This document shows positions 9,937 to 19,249 of a stretch of 64,000 nucleotides of DNA, in pieces. The first letter of the stretch is position 1. The number at the start of each line of letters is the position of its first letter. The position numbers and the translations under genes are program-made. The notes under the pieces are model-generated. The model worked only from the letters and a program-made list of their open reading frames with translations. It made no database searches and was not told where the DNA came from. This stretch comes from Albugo candida (Eukaryota; Oomycota; Peronosporomycetes; Albuginales; Albuginaceae), in assembly GCA_905220665.1 (NCBI GenBank), contig CAJNAR010000001.1, forward strand, positions 434,001 through 498,000, in the 5' to 3' direction.

Positions 9937-12900
9937 ATGACGATAATAACAGCTCTTATTTACGCTATAGAATTCTTGATCGTCATATGGTACATCACAT
10001 TCCCATTGTGCATGGGTCACAAGTCATTTTTTCATTATGAATTTCATAACTTCTTATCATTTAAGCAGTCATTGGCACTGAATATGGTCATATCACCCGC
10101 ACGGATCTCATTCTTCACTTATATTCGTACATCGAGCCAACACGTTCCGGCAACTCGGTGCTTTGTTTTCTTCGCATTTTTGGGCGAGAGCATACTTGCG
10201 ACGTTTAGCTTATTACAATGTGTGGTGTATTGGGAGAATCCCAACAGCTTTGCGCATTATCGAAAGGATGAATGGGCAAACATGTATCTTTGCACGTTAT
10301 GGGGTCTGATTGCATTTGCAAGTTTGTCCGAGTTGGGGTACATATTGAGACTGAATAAAGGAAAAGGTCATGGATTTGAAGAAGGCTTCATGAGAGATAT
10401 TCTCACGTCCGATTTGACGCATACATTAAAAAAACAAGCAATTTGGACGAAAAAGTGGACGCAATTGGTTAAACAGTTTAAACGAAAGCAAACGGAGCCC
10501 ACTTTTGAAGCACTTGTTCGATTATATGCGCACCGAGAAGGTGAGTGAAACGTTATTTGTATGATGTGAGTTCTTACTCAGCAAGTCGGTAGGCGCAATG
10601 AAGCGATTGGATGTCGCGTATGCATGGGATCCGGTAGAGTTTGAGTTCTATTTGCCACAATTATGCAGCTTTTTGCTTCTCGGCGCTTTCAAACGAGGAC
10701 CTCAACTCTCGGCCATTCTACTGAGCAAATGCAGCGTGTACGAGGATACATGGGATAAAATCTGGGTGGATTTCTAATTTTTTCTCGCTTTAGATCACAT
10801 GTCTTTGCACACAAAATGCTTTGGTATCTCAATTCATATTGTGTTGGAAATTCGCGTCTAGCACGAGGTGGAAGCATAGAGTACCTTGATGTACTGATTG
10901 AGCAGGTGCTGGCTCGAGGCGTTGAACCGGCCCGAGCTATTGATGAACTACGATCAGGATCACCATTACAGGAGCAGCATGATAATTCAGCTATCGATAT
11001 GGTCACTTCCGCTTTTAGTACAAGAGATCCTCAGGCCGGAAACATAATGAGGACGCAACAACAGGAAGAAGAAGCGCTTTTACCCGCGAGGGAAGATCAT
11101 TACCAGACATTTGACGACTTTTTACTTTTGGAAATGGAGCGTGGAGCAAGTGCTCATATCGACCCTTTCCAACGCGAGACGACGTTCCTCGAAGCACTGA
11201 TTAAAATCTCATCGAGTTTGCTGAGTGTTCCCTACCGATCTCGGAACGATAAGGTACGTAAATGTCGCGTTGTCGTAGCACGTTAGGGAGTTATTTTGAG
11301 TTGAGTAGCTACATGAGTGGCTCAGCAATATACAGTCCGAGTATCTACCCAGCAATTCGCTGTATCTTCCAGTTGGCAATCCATATCACCGTCTGAAGCG
11401 TATCCACGTCACTGAAAGCTTTACATTTTCCACTCGGGTATGCAGATCGTCCTCTTTTTGAACGAGGATGCACGACTTATCGTATCACGTAGGAGCGTGT
11501 GCCTTTTTTATTGTGTGCAGAAGTTGTCGATTATGTATCACCACAGCAAAAACATGTTCCGAGGAAGAAAAGTAGCATTTTCGGTGGTCGAACGTTCCCG
11601 TTGGGTCTATGGGAGAAGCCTTCTGCTCAGATTGATATTCGTCAAGGAGACAAGAGCTTGCCCGAAACAGATATATTGGGATTCTGGAGTGAGTCCTGCA
11701 CAGCGACAAGCCCGCGTTTGCGGCATCTGAAGAGCTCCATCACGCAGTCATCGGAATTACTGAACGGAATATTTGGAAGTTTGGTTGGGAAAGCACCACA
11801 AAAGGAAGCTGCAAACGACACAGAGACCATGACGGATATGAGCGCAGACAATGAAGCTTGCGTGACGCACCATAAGACGTACGAGTGTGACGTTACTGAT
11901 CCTCAGGCAGGAAAGACGGATCAGTTCGCCTCTACCATCAACGCGTACAAAGACGGGCAAACGGATATCACAACCGATGAACTTTGGTCACCTCGCTCTG
12001 ATATCCTTTCACCTCAATCTCAAGAATCTCAGTCTCCAACATCTCGTCTTCGCGGGCGTTGTGACAGTACCGACCATCTGCTTCAACAGCTTTTGGAGAG
12101 AGATTCCAAATTAGCGGAAGAAGATGACGAAGGTACTCTCACAACAAAACGCAGTATTCGTGCGGATCCACCACACGTGATTTTCAAGGAGCGGTGGACA
12201 GATAAAGAAGCTCGACTTCGCGTCAATTCTAATTGGGGCCATCTGCCAGGATGGCGATTACTCCCAGTTATAATCAAAAGCAACGATGACCTCCGACAGG
12301 AGCAGTTTGCAGCTCAGCTGATGAAGCAGTTTCATAGAGTGTTTGAGGAAGCAAAACTCCCGGTCTTTATGCGGCCGTATGATGTTATTGCGATATCGCC
12401 TTCTGCCGGTATAGTCGAAGCCATTGCGGACACCATTTCGATCCATTCACTTAAGCAAAATGTTCGATTTTACACGACACTTTTGGATTTTTACGTTCAT
12501 CGATTCGGGGATTCTTCTTCGTCTGAATTCCGCAAAGCAAGAAACAATTTCGTATGCAGTATGGCTGCGTACTCCATGGTGTCATACTTGCTGCAGATCA
12601 AGGATCGGCATAATGGCAATCTCCTGCTCGATGCTGAAGGTCACATCATTCATATTGATTTCGGGTACATTCTATCCAATAATCCTGGAAATGTGGCGTT
12701 CGAAAGCGCGCCTTTCAAGCTTACCAACGAGTTTGTGGAATTGATGGGTGGGCCACGCTCCGCTTCATTTCGTCGATTTCGATCGCTATGTGTCCGATCA
12801 TTCTTGATCGCTCGTAAGTATCGCCATCGTTTCTTGTTGCTTGTGGAAATGATGCTGAGTGGAAATGAGCATTTACCCTGCTTTGCGGGCGATCCGAAAG

Positions 12901-13052
12901 GCACAATGGAACGTTTCGAGTCTCGATTTCAGCCTCAGTTGGACATCAATGCGTGTGAGGACTTTGTCCATGACCTCATCGATGCTTCGCTAAATAATTG
13001 GCGCACCAAATGGTATGATAAGTATCAGCGCTGGTGTGTAGGCGTCTTTTGA
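9937..13052 (+). CDS. PI4-kinase beta-like enzyme with membrane-spanning N-terminus
   Basis: Five exons encode about 965 residues from the first in-frame ATG: 9937-10540, 10593-10737, 10794-11253, 11309-11437 and 11493-13052. Introns are 52-56 bp. The catalytic half is PI4K type III beta-like: ERVPFLLCAEVVDYV, DDLRQEQFAAQLM, the catalytic loop KDRHNGNLLLD, HIDFGYILSNNPGN, and the diagnostic FESAPFKLTNEFVELMGG. A lipid-kinase accessory (LKU) region is seen as FEFYLPQLCSFLL and AHKMLWYLNSYC. Before it lie at least three hydrophobic segments at about residues 3-25, 75-98 and 116-137. The frame is open upstream to 9709 without an ATG, and that part overlaps the transposon end, so the true 5' end may be missing or lie in another exon. 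The enzyme makes PI4P at Golgi or endosomal membranes in other eukaryotes. Confidence 0.88.
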
Positions 13053-14154
13053 GACTTCAGTGATCGAGGATTTATATAAAGATAAAGCATTCTTTGATGC
13101 TTATCTATCAACTTTGGCTGCCTGTCTTTTGTCTCGTCTGTGGCTCAGTATACAAAGGGAAAGACTTGGATACTTCTCTGGTGCATGATGGTCGATACAA
13201 CAACGCTTCAAGCTTTCGGTCTTTTTATTTGATAGTTGAACTAATCGATCGATCCCTACAAGCGGACGCATTGGTATGACATCGCTCATGGCCTTACGCA
13301 TCATTAGATACCAAATATACCACGATCCGTTGATTTTTATTGTCTATTGAAAAAGGTACCAAATCCTTACACGTTAATAGCTCCATACACATTTATTTGC
13401 CTCCAAGCTACACTCGGCGAACATCAAGTCATTGTGTGCTTTAAAGTGCTCGGAGGCATCCGAAACGAGCAGAGATTTAGAATATAAACGCCATCGAAAG
13501 GCCATAAATACGCTCTCCAATGACGATCATAGATCGGAAAAACTAATTCCTACTTCACCTTGTATCGTCAGGCATTCCCATAGTACATTTCACTTTATTA
13601 TCAAGTGCTACGCTTGTTCTATCTCGTATATGTTAATGACCTCAATGTCTTGTGCGATCTCTTCTTCGGGTCCGATATGCAGAACGTAATATTTTCTATG
13701 GTATCTATGAGATATACAGCCTTTTCCTTCACTATTTGCAAAGCACGGTTTTGAATCTGCTTATCGAACGAAAGGAGCCAATACTCATAATTGTCAAGCT
13801 CTGTCATACGGGAAATATCAATGATGATTCTGATTCTGTAGCAACCTCCAAAATCGCATTTACTTCAAAATTGGAATCTGTATCCAACCAGTGTCATCTC
13901 CATTAGTAAGTGATTTCACAACTCCATCGAGACAGCGCGACAATACACCTTATGTATTAATTATCATAAGCGAGTAAATACATATGACTGTAGAGAAAGT
14001 AGGTCGCCACGTCATCCATCCGGACTGCTCTATATTACGTCTTAAACCCATTTCGGCTTTTACATTGTCACCTACGAATACATTGTTTTATTTCGATTGG
14101 TAAATATCGTATCAATCGCCTGTCTTCGGCCATTTCAATAAACGAACGGCGTTC
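13053..14154. other. Intergenic, with one possible small ORF
   Basis: No known gene was recognised between the PI4K and MFS genes. The only stretch with some protein character is on the minus strand, 13619-13807 (MTELDNYEYWLLSFDK, then QIQNRALQIVKEKAVYL), with open frames continuing to about 13900 that could be spliced to it. It matches nothing I know and is listed as a weak hypothetical only. Confidence 0.3.
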
Positions 14155-15777
14155 ATGACGCAGCAAATCCCTTCCGAAGAGGTACTCACATGTCACGATG
14201 GTAATAACACAAAGCTCTGCCGCATTAAACAGATAACGAGCGTGTTCTCTGGCGATCGCAAATGTGAGCATAAGCAGTTATCGACGCAAAATGCTGACGA
14301 ATTGAGTGCTTTAGAGGATAAAAATGGATTAAAATACTTGCATAAGACAGAACCTGCGTGGTATTACAACATCGCTTTGATATGTTTGGTGGAATTTGGA
14401 TCGGAAGCGTCTCGCGGCTTAGTTTTACCGGCGTTGTACTCTTATGGAGACCTTCTTGGTGGCGGCTTGGTATTTCTGGGTCTGTTGACATCACTCTTCA
14501 GCGCCGGAAGATTTATTTCTTCGCTATTTCTCGGATGGCTATCCGATCGTTGGTCGTTCCTTCATGTGTACTATCTATCCTGCTCGATTTCACTGATAGG
14601 AAATTTGGCATTTGTATTGGCATACGCTGCCCCATGGCGCTCTCAGATTTTGTTAGGGTGCAGTCGATTCATAATCGGCTTTGGGGCTGGTAGTCGTAGT
14701 GTATGTCGATCCAACATCGCTGCACTCACTCGAACAGATCAGCGACTGGTATACTTTAACCTTTTAGCTGTGGTTGTTTTTCATTCATATGCTTTGACGC
14801 CTGGAATCGCGGGATTTTTCGGTGATGTCAATGTCGTCATTATCAAAGACTTTATTGAAATGAACCGATTCACCGCCTCGGGATTTCTACTGATTGGTTT
14901 TCACATTATGACAATCGTACTGTTACGATTCGTATACAACGATACGATCACACGGGAACACGCTCCGATTACTAATTTGGAATGTGGGCCTGATAGTAGT
15001 GAATCGCCTCAGGTGGAGATCGCAACGGCAGGTCCGGAGGAAGGCTCAGAATCGCAGGATGTACATGATGCAACCGGTACCGAAATCAATCAAGAACGCT
15101 CTACGCTAGAGCCAGCAACGCTCGATATAGTCGAACCAATGTCCGAACGACTTGTGATGGTCGGAGTATTCGTCTTTCTCGCACAAAACTTTGTAGCACG
15201 CGGCATTCTGTCTATTTTTGAGACAGTCAATGTCCCAATGTACATGATGGCGACAAGTGTCCCCATCGCGTCCGATGAAATCATCAGAGAAACTTCTGAT
15301 TTTTTCCTCGGTATCGGATTCCTTGGGCTCATTACGTATGCCGCATTACATCTTCTCCAACGTGTTCCCGATATGCTGCTTTTGTTATTCGCACATGCAG
15401 CTCTCATAGCTGGCAATGCAATCATGGCTGCAATAACACCAGCCACACACACTGAAGATACTCGTATCGATATTTCGTGGTTTATTGTCGCCGAAGTTCT
15501 CATTTGGAGCATTGGCTGTCCTCTTGCAACTGCAGTTGTGACCTCTGCGTTCTCCAAAACGCTTGGCACACGTCCACAAGGCATTATGATGGGCGTGTAC
15601 GGCTCAGCAGGTTCTGTAGCACGAATGATCATGCCAATGTTACCGGGACTTCTCAATGGAAAATGGAGTCTACTTTTCCTCATACAGATCATTTTATGTG
15701 TCTGTAGCGTTGTAGCGCTGCTTTTGTACATGCGACTGCTACCACGACCGCGATCGCGACGAGCTTCAATTGTATAA
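14155..15777 (+). CDS. Major facilitator superfamily transporter (MFSD8/SPX-MFS-like)
   Basis: This is a single-exon gene of 540 residues. It has about 12 predicted membrane segments in two halves. The MFS signature between helices 2 and 3 is clear (AGRFISSLFLGWLSDRWS), followed by an R-x-x-x-G pair region (CSRFIIGFGAGSRSVCRSN). A central acidic loop at about residues 280-325 separates the halves, and a basic tail (RPRSRR) ends the protein. A cytosolic N-terminus of about 70 residues precedes the first helix. The order is most like the MFSD8/CLN7 and SPX-MFS branches, which sit in lysosomal or vacuolar membranes. The substrate cannot be read from sequence. A long antisense ORF over its 3' half is a shadow. 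Confidence 0.8.
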   Translation: MTQQIPSEEVLTCHDGNNTKLCRIKQITSVFSGDRKCEHKQLSTQNADELSALEDKNGLKYLHKTEPAWYYNIALICLVEFGSEASRGLVLPALYSYGDLLGGGLVFLGLLTSLFSAGRFISSLFLGWLSDRWSFLHVYYLSCSISLIGNLAFVLAYAAPWRSQILLGCSRFIIGFGAGSRSVCRSNIAALTRTDQRLVYFNLLAVVVFHSYALTPGIAGFFGDVNVVIIKDFIEMNRFTASGFLLIGFHIMTIVLLRFVYNDTITREHAPITNLECGPDSSESPQVEIATAGPEEGSESQDVHDATGTEINQERSTLEPATLDIVEPMSERLVMVGVFVFLAQNFVARGILSIFETVNVPMYMMATSVPIASDEIIRETSDFFLGIGFLGLITYAALHLLQRVPDMLLLLFAHAALIAGNAIMAAITPATHTEDTRIDISWFIVAEVLIWSIGCPLATAVVTSAFSKTLGTRPQGIMMGVYGSAGSVARMIMPMLPGLLNGKWSLLFLIQIILCVCSVVALLLYMRLLPRPRSRRASIV

Positions 15778-16809
15778 GATAGCTGAGAGCGTATGTGTTT
15801 GTACAAATAGATGAAAATACTTGAGGGTCCCTACCGTCCACATGACAACATCCTTGCCTGAAATGCTTGTTACAAGTTACTCCCCACGGTGACATCAGTA
15901 TGGACAAACGTCCTCGCTGTGCATGCTACGAAGCCACGAAGTAAGCGTAGCAATAGTTTGTCAAGTTGGTAGAGATTTTGGATACACGAGTTCACAGTTG
16001 ATTTCATTCTAAATGAGTTGTATGGATAGGCTGTTCGGAAGTAGACTTCCATGCAAATGATTTAGGCGGAATTGTTAGGGCTCGTCAAACGGTGAGACTT
16101 TGACGAGGTCCAAGCGTGGTGCAAGAACGTGGCTATTGAGCATCATCGTTGTCGGATACTTGAGGCTGCGAAGAGAACAGGAATCTACAAGTGTAGGGTG
16201 TTGCTTGTAGAGGTGAGTGTGACATGAACTAGCTGCATCATTAGGTCGTTTTTGCCGCTGTCATCAAATCGTTGTTTGATATGCGGCGTTGGAAACCTCC
16301 AAACAAATAAACAGGGTACATTGATGCTTTCGCGTATGATATGAATGACATTTGATCGTTGGATCTGGTGTTTTGGTCACAGCCGATAAGATTCGTCCCA
16401 TACAATCGACTTTCCAATACTATGAAGATATCGCCATGTTGTGCGAGCTCCATCCTTTAATCTGTGTCGATTCAATAGCGCCCCTCGATCTGCTCTCTTA
16501 CCGCATAAGATGTAAGAAAAACTGATATTATTATATAGATCGTGTAAAACAACTCAATTCCAGGGGACTGCTTGTCTCCATCGTATGCGGATATGTGATG
16601 AATTCTTTGTGTGATGCATTATGAACATCAATCACCCGTCAGTCTGCTTCAATAATTTGCCTAAACTTTGTGAAACATTTCCAGCGTAATTGACAAGTTG
16701 AATGATTGATGGGTAAAGCGAAATGAGACCTGATGTGTGGTCAAGATTATATCGTGCTCCAAGCTGCTGTCATTATTCAAACCTCTACGACCTTTACACT
16801 CGATAAAGT
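15778..16809. other. Intergenic, about 1 kb, degenerate
   Basis: No intact gene was recognised. The stretch holds a possible peptidase fragment at 16241-16453 (listed separately) and otherwise short, stop-rich frames. The last part must include the promoter of the secreted-protein gene at 16810. Confidence 0.45.
16241..16453 (-). pseudogene. Possible peptidase S28 fragment
   Basis: A 70-residue ORF begins MELAQHGDIFIVLESRLYG. This resembles the conserved segment of S28 serine carboxypeptidases (prolyl carboxypeptidase / thymus-specific protease), where a run like LA..FGALVVSLEHRFYG appears. A loosely similar follow-up (SNDQMSFISYAKA) could match the ENL.YL..EQAL block. No catalytic Ser, Asp or His segment was found on either side, so this would be a decayed relic. 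Similarity is short and chance cannot be excluded. Confidence 0.25.
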
Positions 16810-17112
16810 ATGAGCAAATTTGTTTTTCTGATCGCCTTGATTGTCCAATTGGTCGACCATGCCAATTGTGATTCTACATCGTTGGCGAATAATGAAAGAG
16901 ACCAAACACTATCGACAGCAAGTACTGATGGAGATTGGAATAATCCACAAGGACTGACGCGAAATATTGTCACCGGTAATCGAATTCGAGTCGCAAAATC
17001 GCAGATTATCCTCACCGATCAAGACAAAGATGTGTTTTTGCGATCGATTGCAGACAGTATCGTCGATCGTATGGATCAAGATGGAGATGATGAGGGTAGT
17101 AGTGGAAATTAA
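16810..17112 (+). CDS. Small secreted protein 1 (paralogue of 18717-19037)
   Basis: A 100-residue ORF starts MSKFVFLIALIVQLVDHANC, a good signal peptide with likely cleavage after HANC. The mature part is acidic (pI low by inspection) and ends DEGSSGN. Near the C-terminus it has AKSQIILTDQDKDVF, then RSIADSIVDRM, which aligns with DSQIIFDDKDKRLF and QYIADNF in the ORF at 18717. The shared layout (signal peptide, divergent middle, conserved SQII..D.DK..F...IAD end) indicates a duplicated gene family. No RXLR, CHxC or cysteine-pair pattern is visible. In an oomycete such a protein could be an effector or apoplastic factor, but this is inference from secretion and divergence only. Confidence 0.6.
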   Translation: MSKFVFLIALIVQLVDHANCDSTSLANNERDQTLSTASTDGDWNNPQGLTRNIVTGNRIRVAKSQIILTDQDKDVFLRSIADSIVDRMDQDGDDEGSSGN

Positions 17113-17396
17113 GTCTGATTAAGAGAAATAATTGAACAGTTGAATGCACACAACATTTGTATTGTGAATTCTGATGGCGACTATATTCCTTAACTTCAGT
17201 CCCTCTCTCACCTAGTCATAGAATCTAGATGTGTCGGATTAGATCTACAGTGACGTCAGTCTAAGTTGCACATCTTAACAGAAAAGTCGATTCTTACATT
17301 TTGATTTCTGTCAATCGTTTCCTCGGTAATTGCAGACGAATTGATTCCAATACGACCAATCAAAGTCTCCATCACGTTGAAGTCATTTGCCATTCA

Positions 17397-17684
17397 ATGA
17401 ATTCACTTAAGAATCTTCGGTTTGCTTATGTCGACAGCATTTCGTCGACACTTTTGGAATTGGAAGACATCATTCCACGGACTGTTGCGTTACTGAGGAA
17501 AAATCTTTCCGATGAGATATCTGTCTTCACGCAATACGAAGCGCAATTCGCGGACCTCCATAAAACATCAAAATGCTTGACCGATTTTGAGTTCGATTAT
17601 CACTCGATTTTGGAAAAACAACAGCGATTGATGCTGCAGATCGATCGAATGGTTCGATGTATCTTTAAATCAAATAAATCGTAA
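17397..17684 (+). CDS. Small helical/coiled-coil hypothetical protein
   Basis: From the ATG at 17397 an ORF of 95 residues reads MNSLKNLRFAYVDSISSTLL and continues with LELEDIIPRTVALLRKNL and DYHSILEKQQRLMLQIDRM. The heptad-like spacing of Leu, Ile and Met suggests a helical or coiled-coil protein of the kind found as small adaptor subunits (BLOC, BORC or kinetochore type). I do not recognise the family. The frame is open upstream to 17301, and an acceptor-like tttcctcggtaattgcag near 17335 could join an upstream exon. It sits between the two secreted-protein genes. Confidence 0.4.
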   Translation: MNSLKNLRFAYVDSISSTLLELEDIIPRTVALLRKNLSDEISVFTQYEAQFADLHKTSKCLTDFEFDYHSILEKQQRLMLQIDRMVRCIFKSNKS

Positions 17685-17951
17685 AAAGATGTCTGTGTAT
17701 AGTGGCGAGAATTCAGCTGTGCATTTGATGTGCTCGCGCAATTCTTTGTAAACAGCTCGTTGACAACGGAAGAAAAAGCGATCAAAATTATCGACAGGAA
17801 CTTCAGTGTAGATTGGAGAGACCTCTGTTTTAATTCGTTTCTTACAGTGGCGTCATTGTAGCTGCTGTCCGACGAATCTAGATTTTGTGAGTCATTGAAT
17901 TCGAGCAGTTGATGAGATAAAGTAAGCTTTTGGAAACTAGATCTGAGGTCG

Positions 17952-18329
17952 ATGATGTCAGATACAGCAAACACATTCAAAGAACACCATCAAGCAAAGA
18001 GGATCAAGACTGAAGCTCTCTTTGATGCACAATCCGTACGAAGTATTAGTTCACATGTGGGGCGAAGATTGAGTCTTCCGTAGGGGCAAAGCGGATGTTT
18101 TCGACTGGTCAACAAATCTTCCTCGTCGGTGTTTGTGGACGAGTTAAGAGTCTATTCGGAAGCTGATGATGTTCCAGGGCGCACGTGTGCTCGAATACCC
18201 GTTGGACTGACACTTGATGCTTGGAAATCGCATAGTAACTCGAAAGAATGTCCGTCAAGTATGTATCAAAGAAGACGTACAATGGATGATGTATCTAAAC
18301 ATGTGTTACAGGCGTGCGGATTCGGATGA
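17952..18329 (+). CDS. Hypothetical protein, two exons
   Basis: Exons 17952-18035 and 18084-18329, with a 48-bp phase-0 intron (GTACGA to CCGTAG), give about 109 residues. The N-terminus is basic (HHQAKRIKTEALFDAQS). The second exon reads SVFVDELRVYSEADDVPGR, then RIPVGLTLDAWKSHSNSKE and RRRTMDDVSKHVLQACGFG. I do not recognise the protein. Removing the intron eliminates the single in-frame TAG, which is what supports the model. Its 3' end overlaps the minus-strand ORF at 18266-18679 by 64 bp, tail to tail, so at least one of the two ends may be modelled too long. Confidence 0.45.
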
Positions 18330-18679
18330 GCCAGAAGTTTTTCGATGATTTCAGCACCCGATACTCCGGCACTATTGCAAAAGATGAGATTTTTCCATTG
18401 ATGGGTACCTGGAAGGTACAAGCAGATCAAGCGCACAATTAGGCGCATGTAAAATGAAGGCATGATTTTGAAACTGGGCTTAATTGGTAGCAAATACATT
18501 GTTTTATCGAAAGTCAGCAGCCCCAAATTCACGCGTCCAAAGATCTTCTCGTTTATATTTACTAGTTCGAGTCTTCCGTACGATTGATGGATAGCATGAC
18601 CAATTCTCAGTCTCATCTCGAATACGTAAGGAGCATTCAGCGAATCTTCAGCCTTCCAAATCAGCATGCAAGGACTCAT
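18266..18679 (-). CDS. Hypothetical protein with protein-like composition
   Basis: From the ATG at 18679 this ORF encodes 137 residues: MSPCMLIWKAEDSLNAPYVF, RLRIGHAIHQSYGRLELVN, EKIFGRVNLGLLTFDKTMYL, FYMRLIVRLICLYLPGTHQW and AGVSGAEIIEKLLAHPNPHA. The mix of alternating hydrophobic residues and conserved-looking motifs suggests a real folded protein, but I cannot place it in a family. The frame is open further upstream to 18898, where it becomes antisense to the secreted protein at 18717. An intron near the PHAC end could shorten the overlap with the plus-strand gene. Confidence 0.4.
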   Translation of the reverse strand: MSPCMLIWKAEDSLNAPYVFEMRLRIGHAIHQSYGRLELVNINEKIFGRVNLGLLTFDKTMYLLPIKPSFKIMPSFYMRLIVRLICLYLPGTHQWKNLIFCNSAGVSGAEIIEKLLAHPNPHACNTCLDTSSIVRLL

Positions 18680-18716
18680 TATACAACTTGGACTACAAGT
18701 CAAACTCACTTGAAGA

Positions 18717-19037
18717 ATGTTTACCAAGTACATCCTAACCATCTGCTTTTCTACCTCGACACTGGAGCATGCGATAGCTGACCATTTAGCCCCATCAAAT
18801 TTTTCCCTTATGACTGCGAATCGATCGCATCTCGATGATACTTCCAACTCGACAATAGACGAACCACTCGTGAGGTCAAATGATACATCCTCCGACAATC
18901 ACGTCCTTATTACCGACAGCCAAATTATCTTTGACGACAAAGACAAAAGACTATTTATGCAGTATATTGCCGACAACTTTATTCAGCTATTACGCAGCAT
19001 GATGGATAGTGGCAAAACAACGGACCAGAGTGATTAG
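18717..19037 (+). CDS. Small secreted protein 2 (paralogue of 16810-17112)
   Basis: A 106-residue ORF begins MFTKYILTICFSTSTLEHAI; a signal peptide with an A-x-A-like site (AIA before DHLAPS) is likely. The mature part contains four N-glycosylation sequons (NFS, NRS, NST and NDT), unlike its relative. The C-terminal block DSQIIFDDKDKRLFMQYIAD matches AKSQIILTDQDKDVF...IAD of the protein at 16810. The divergent middle and the added sequons suggest rapid change after duplication. Function is unknown. Expression in infection stages would be the expected pattern if it is an effector. The signal is slightly less hydrophobic than in copy 1. Confidence 0.55.
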   Translation: MFTKYILTICFSTSTLEHAIADHLAPSNFSLMTANRSHLDDTSNSTIDEPLVRSNDTSSDNHVLITDSQIIFDDKDKRLFMQYIADNFIQLLRSMMDSGKTTDQSD

Positions 19038-19249
19038 TTGCCCGAGAAATGTGTTGTTTGGATTTTATCGCTTAAATGAATCGAATTTTGATTTTTTTTC
19101 ACACCCTCGAGAAATTCTTCTAGTCTGCAGCAACTGATACGAGATCCAAATGCAGCAGGCTGGTGAAGACTTAGAGACCGACCGAGTAGCACGTGACATC
19201 GTATCCGTTCGGCGTCGCCTCTTTCATGAATGCAATAGGATTCTACACG

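Noticed and set aside
15090..15806. 238-residue antisense ORF over the MFS transporter
   Set aside because: It mirrors a real coding frame, is basic and Arg/Met-rich, and has no family similarity.
17600..17980. 126-residue minus-strand ORF in the secreted-protein cluster
   Set aside because: It overlaps two better plus-strand models, is low-complexity and has no recognisable domain or signal peptide.
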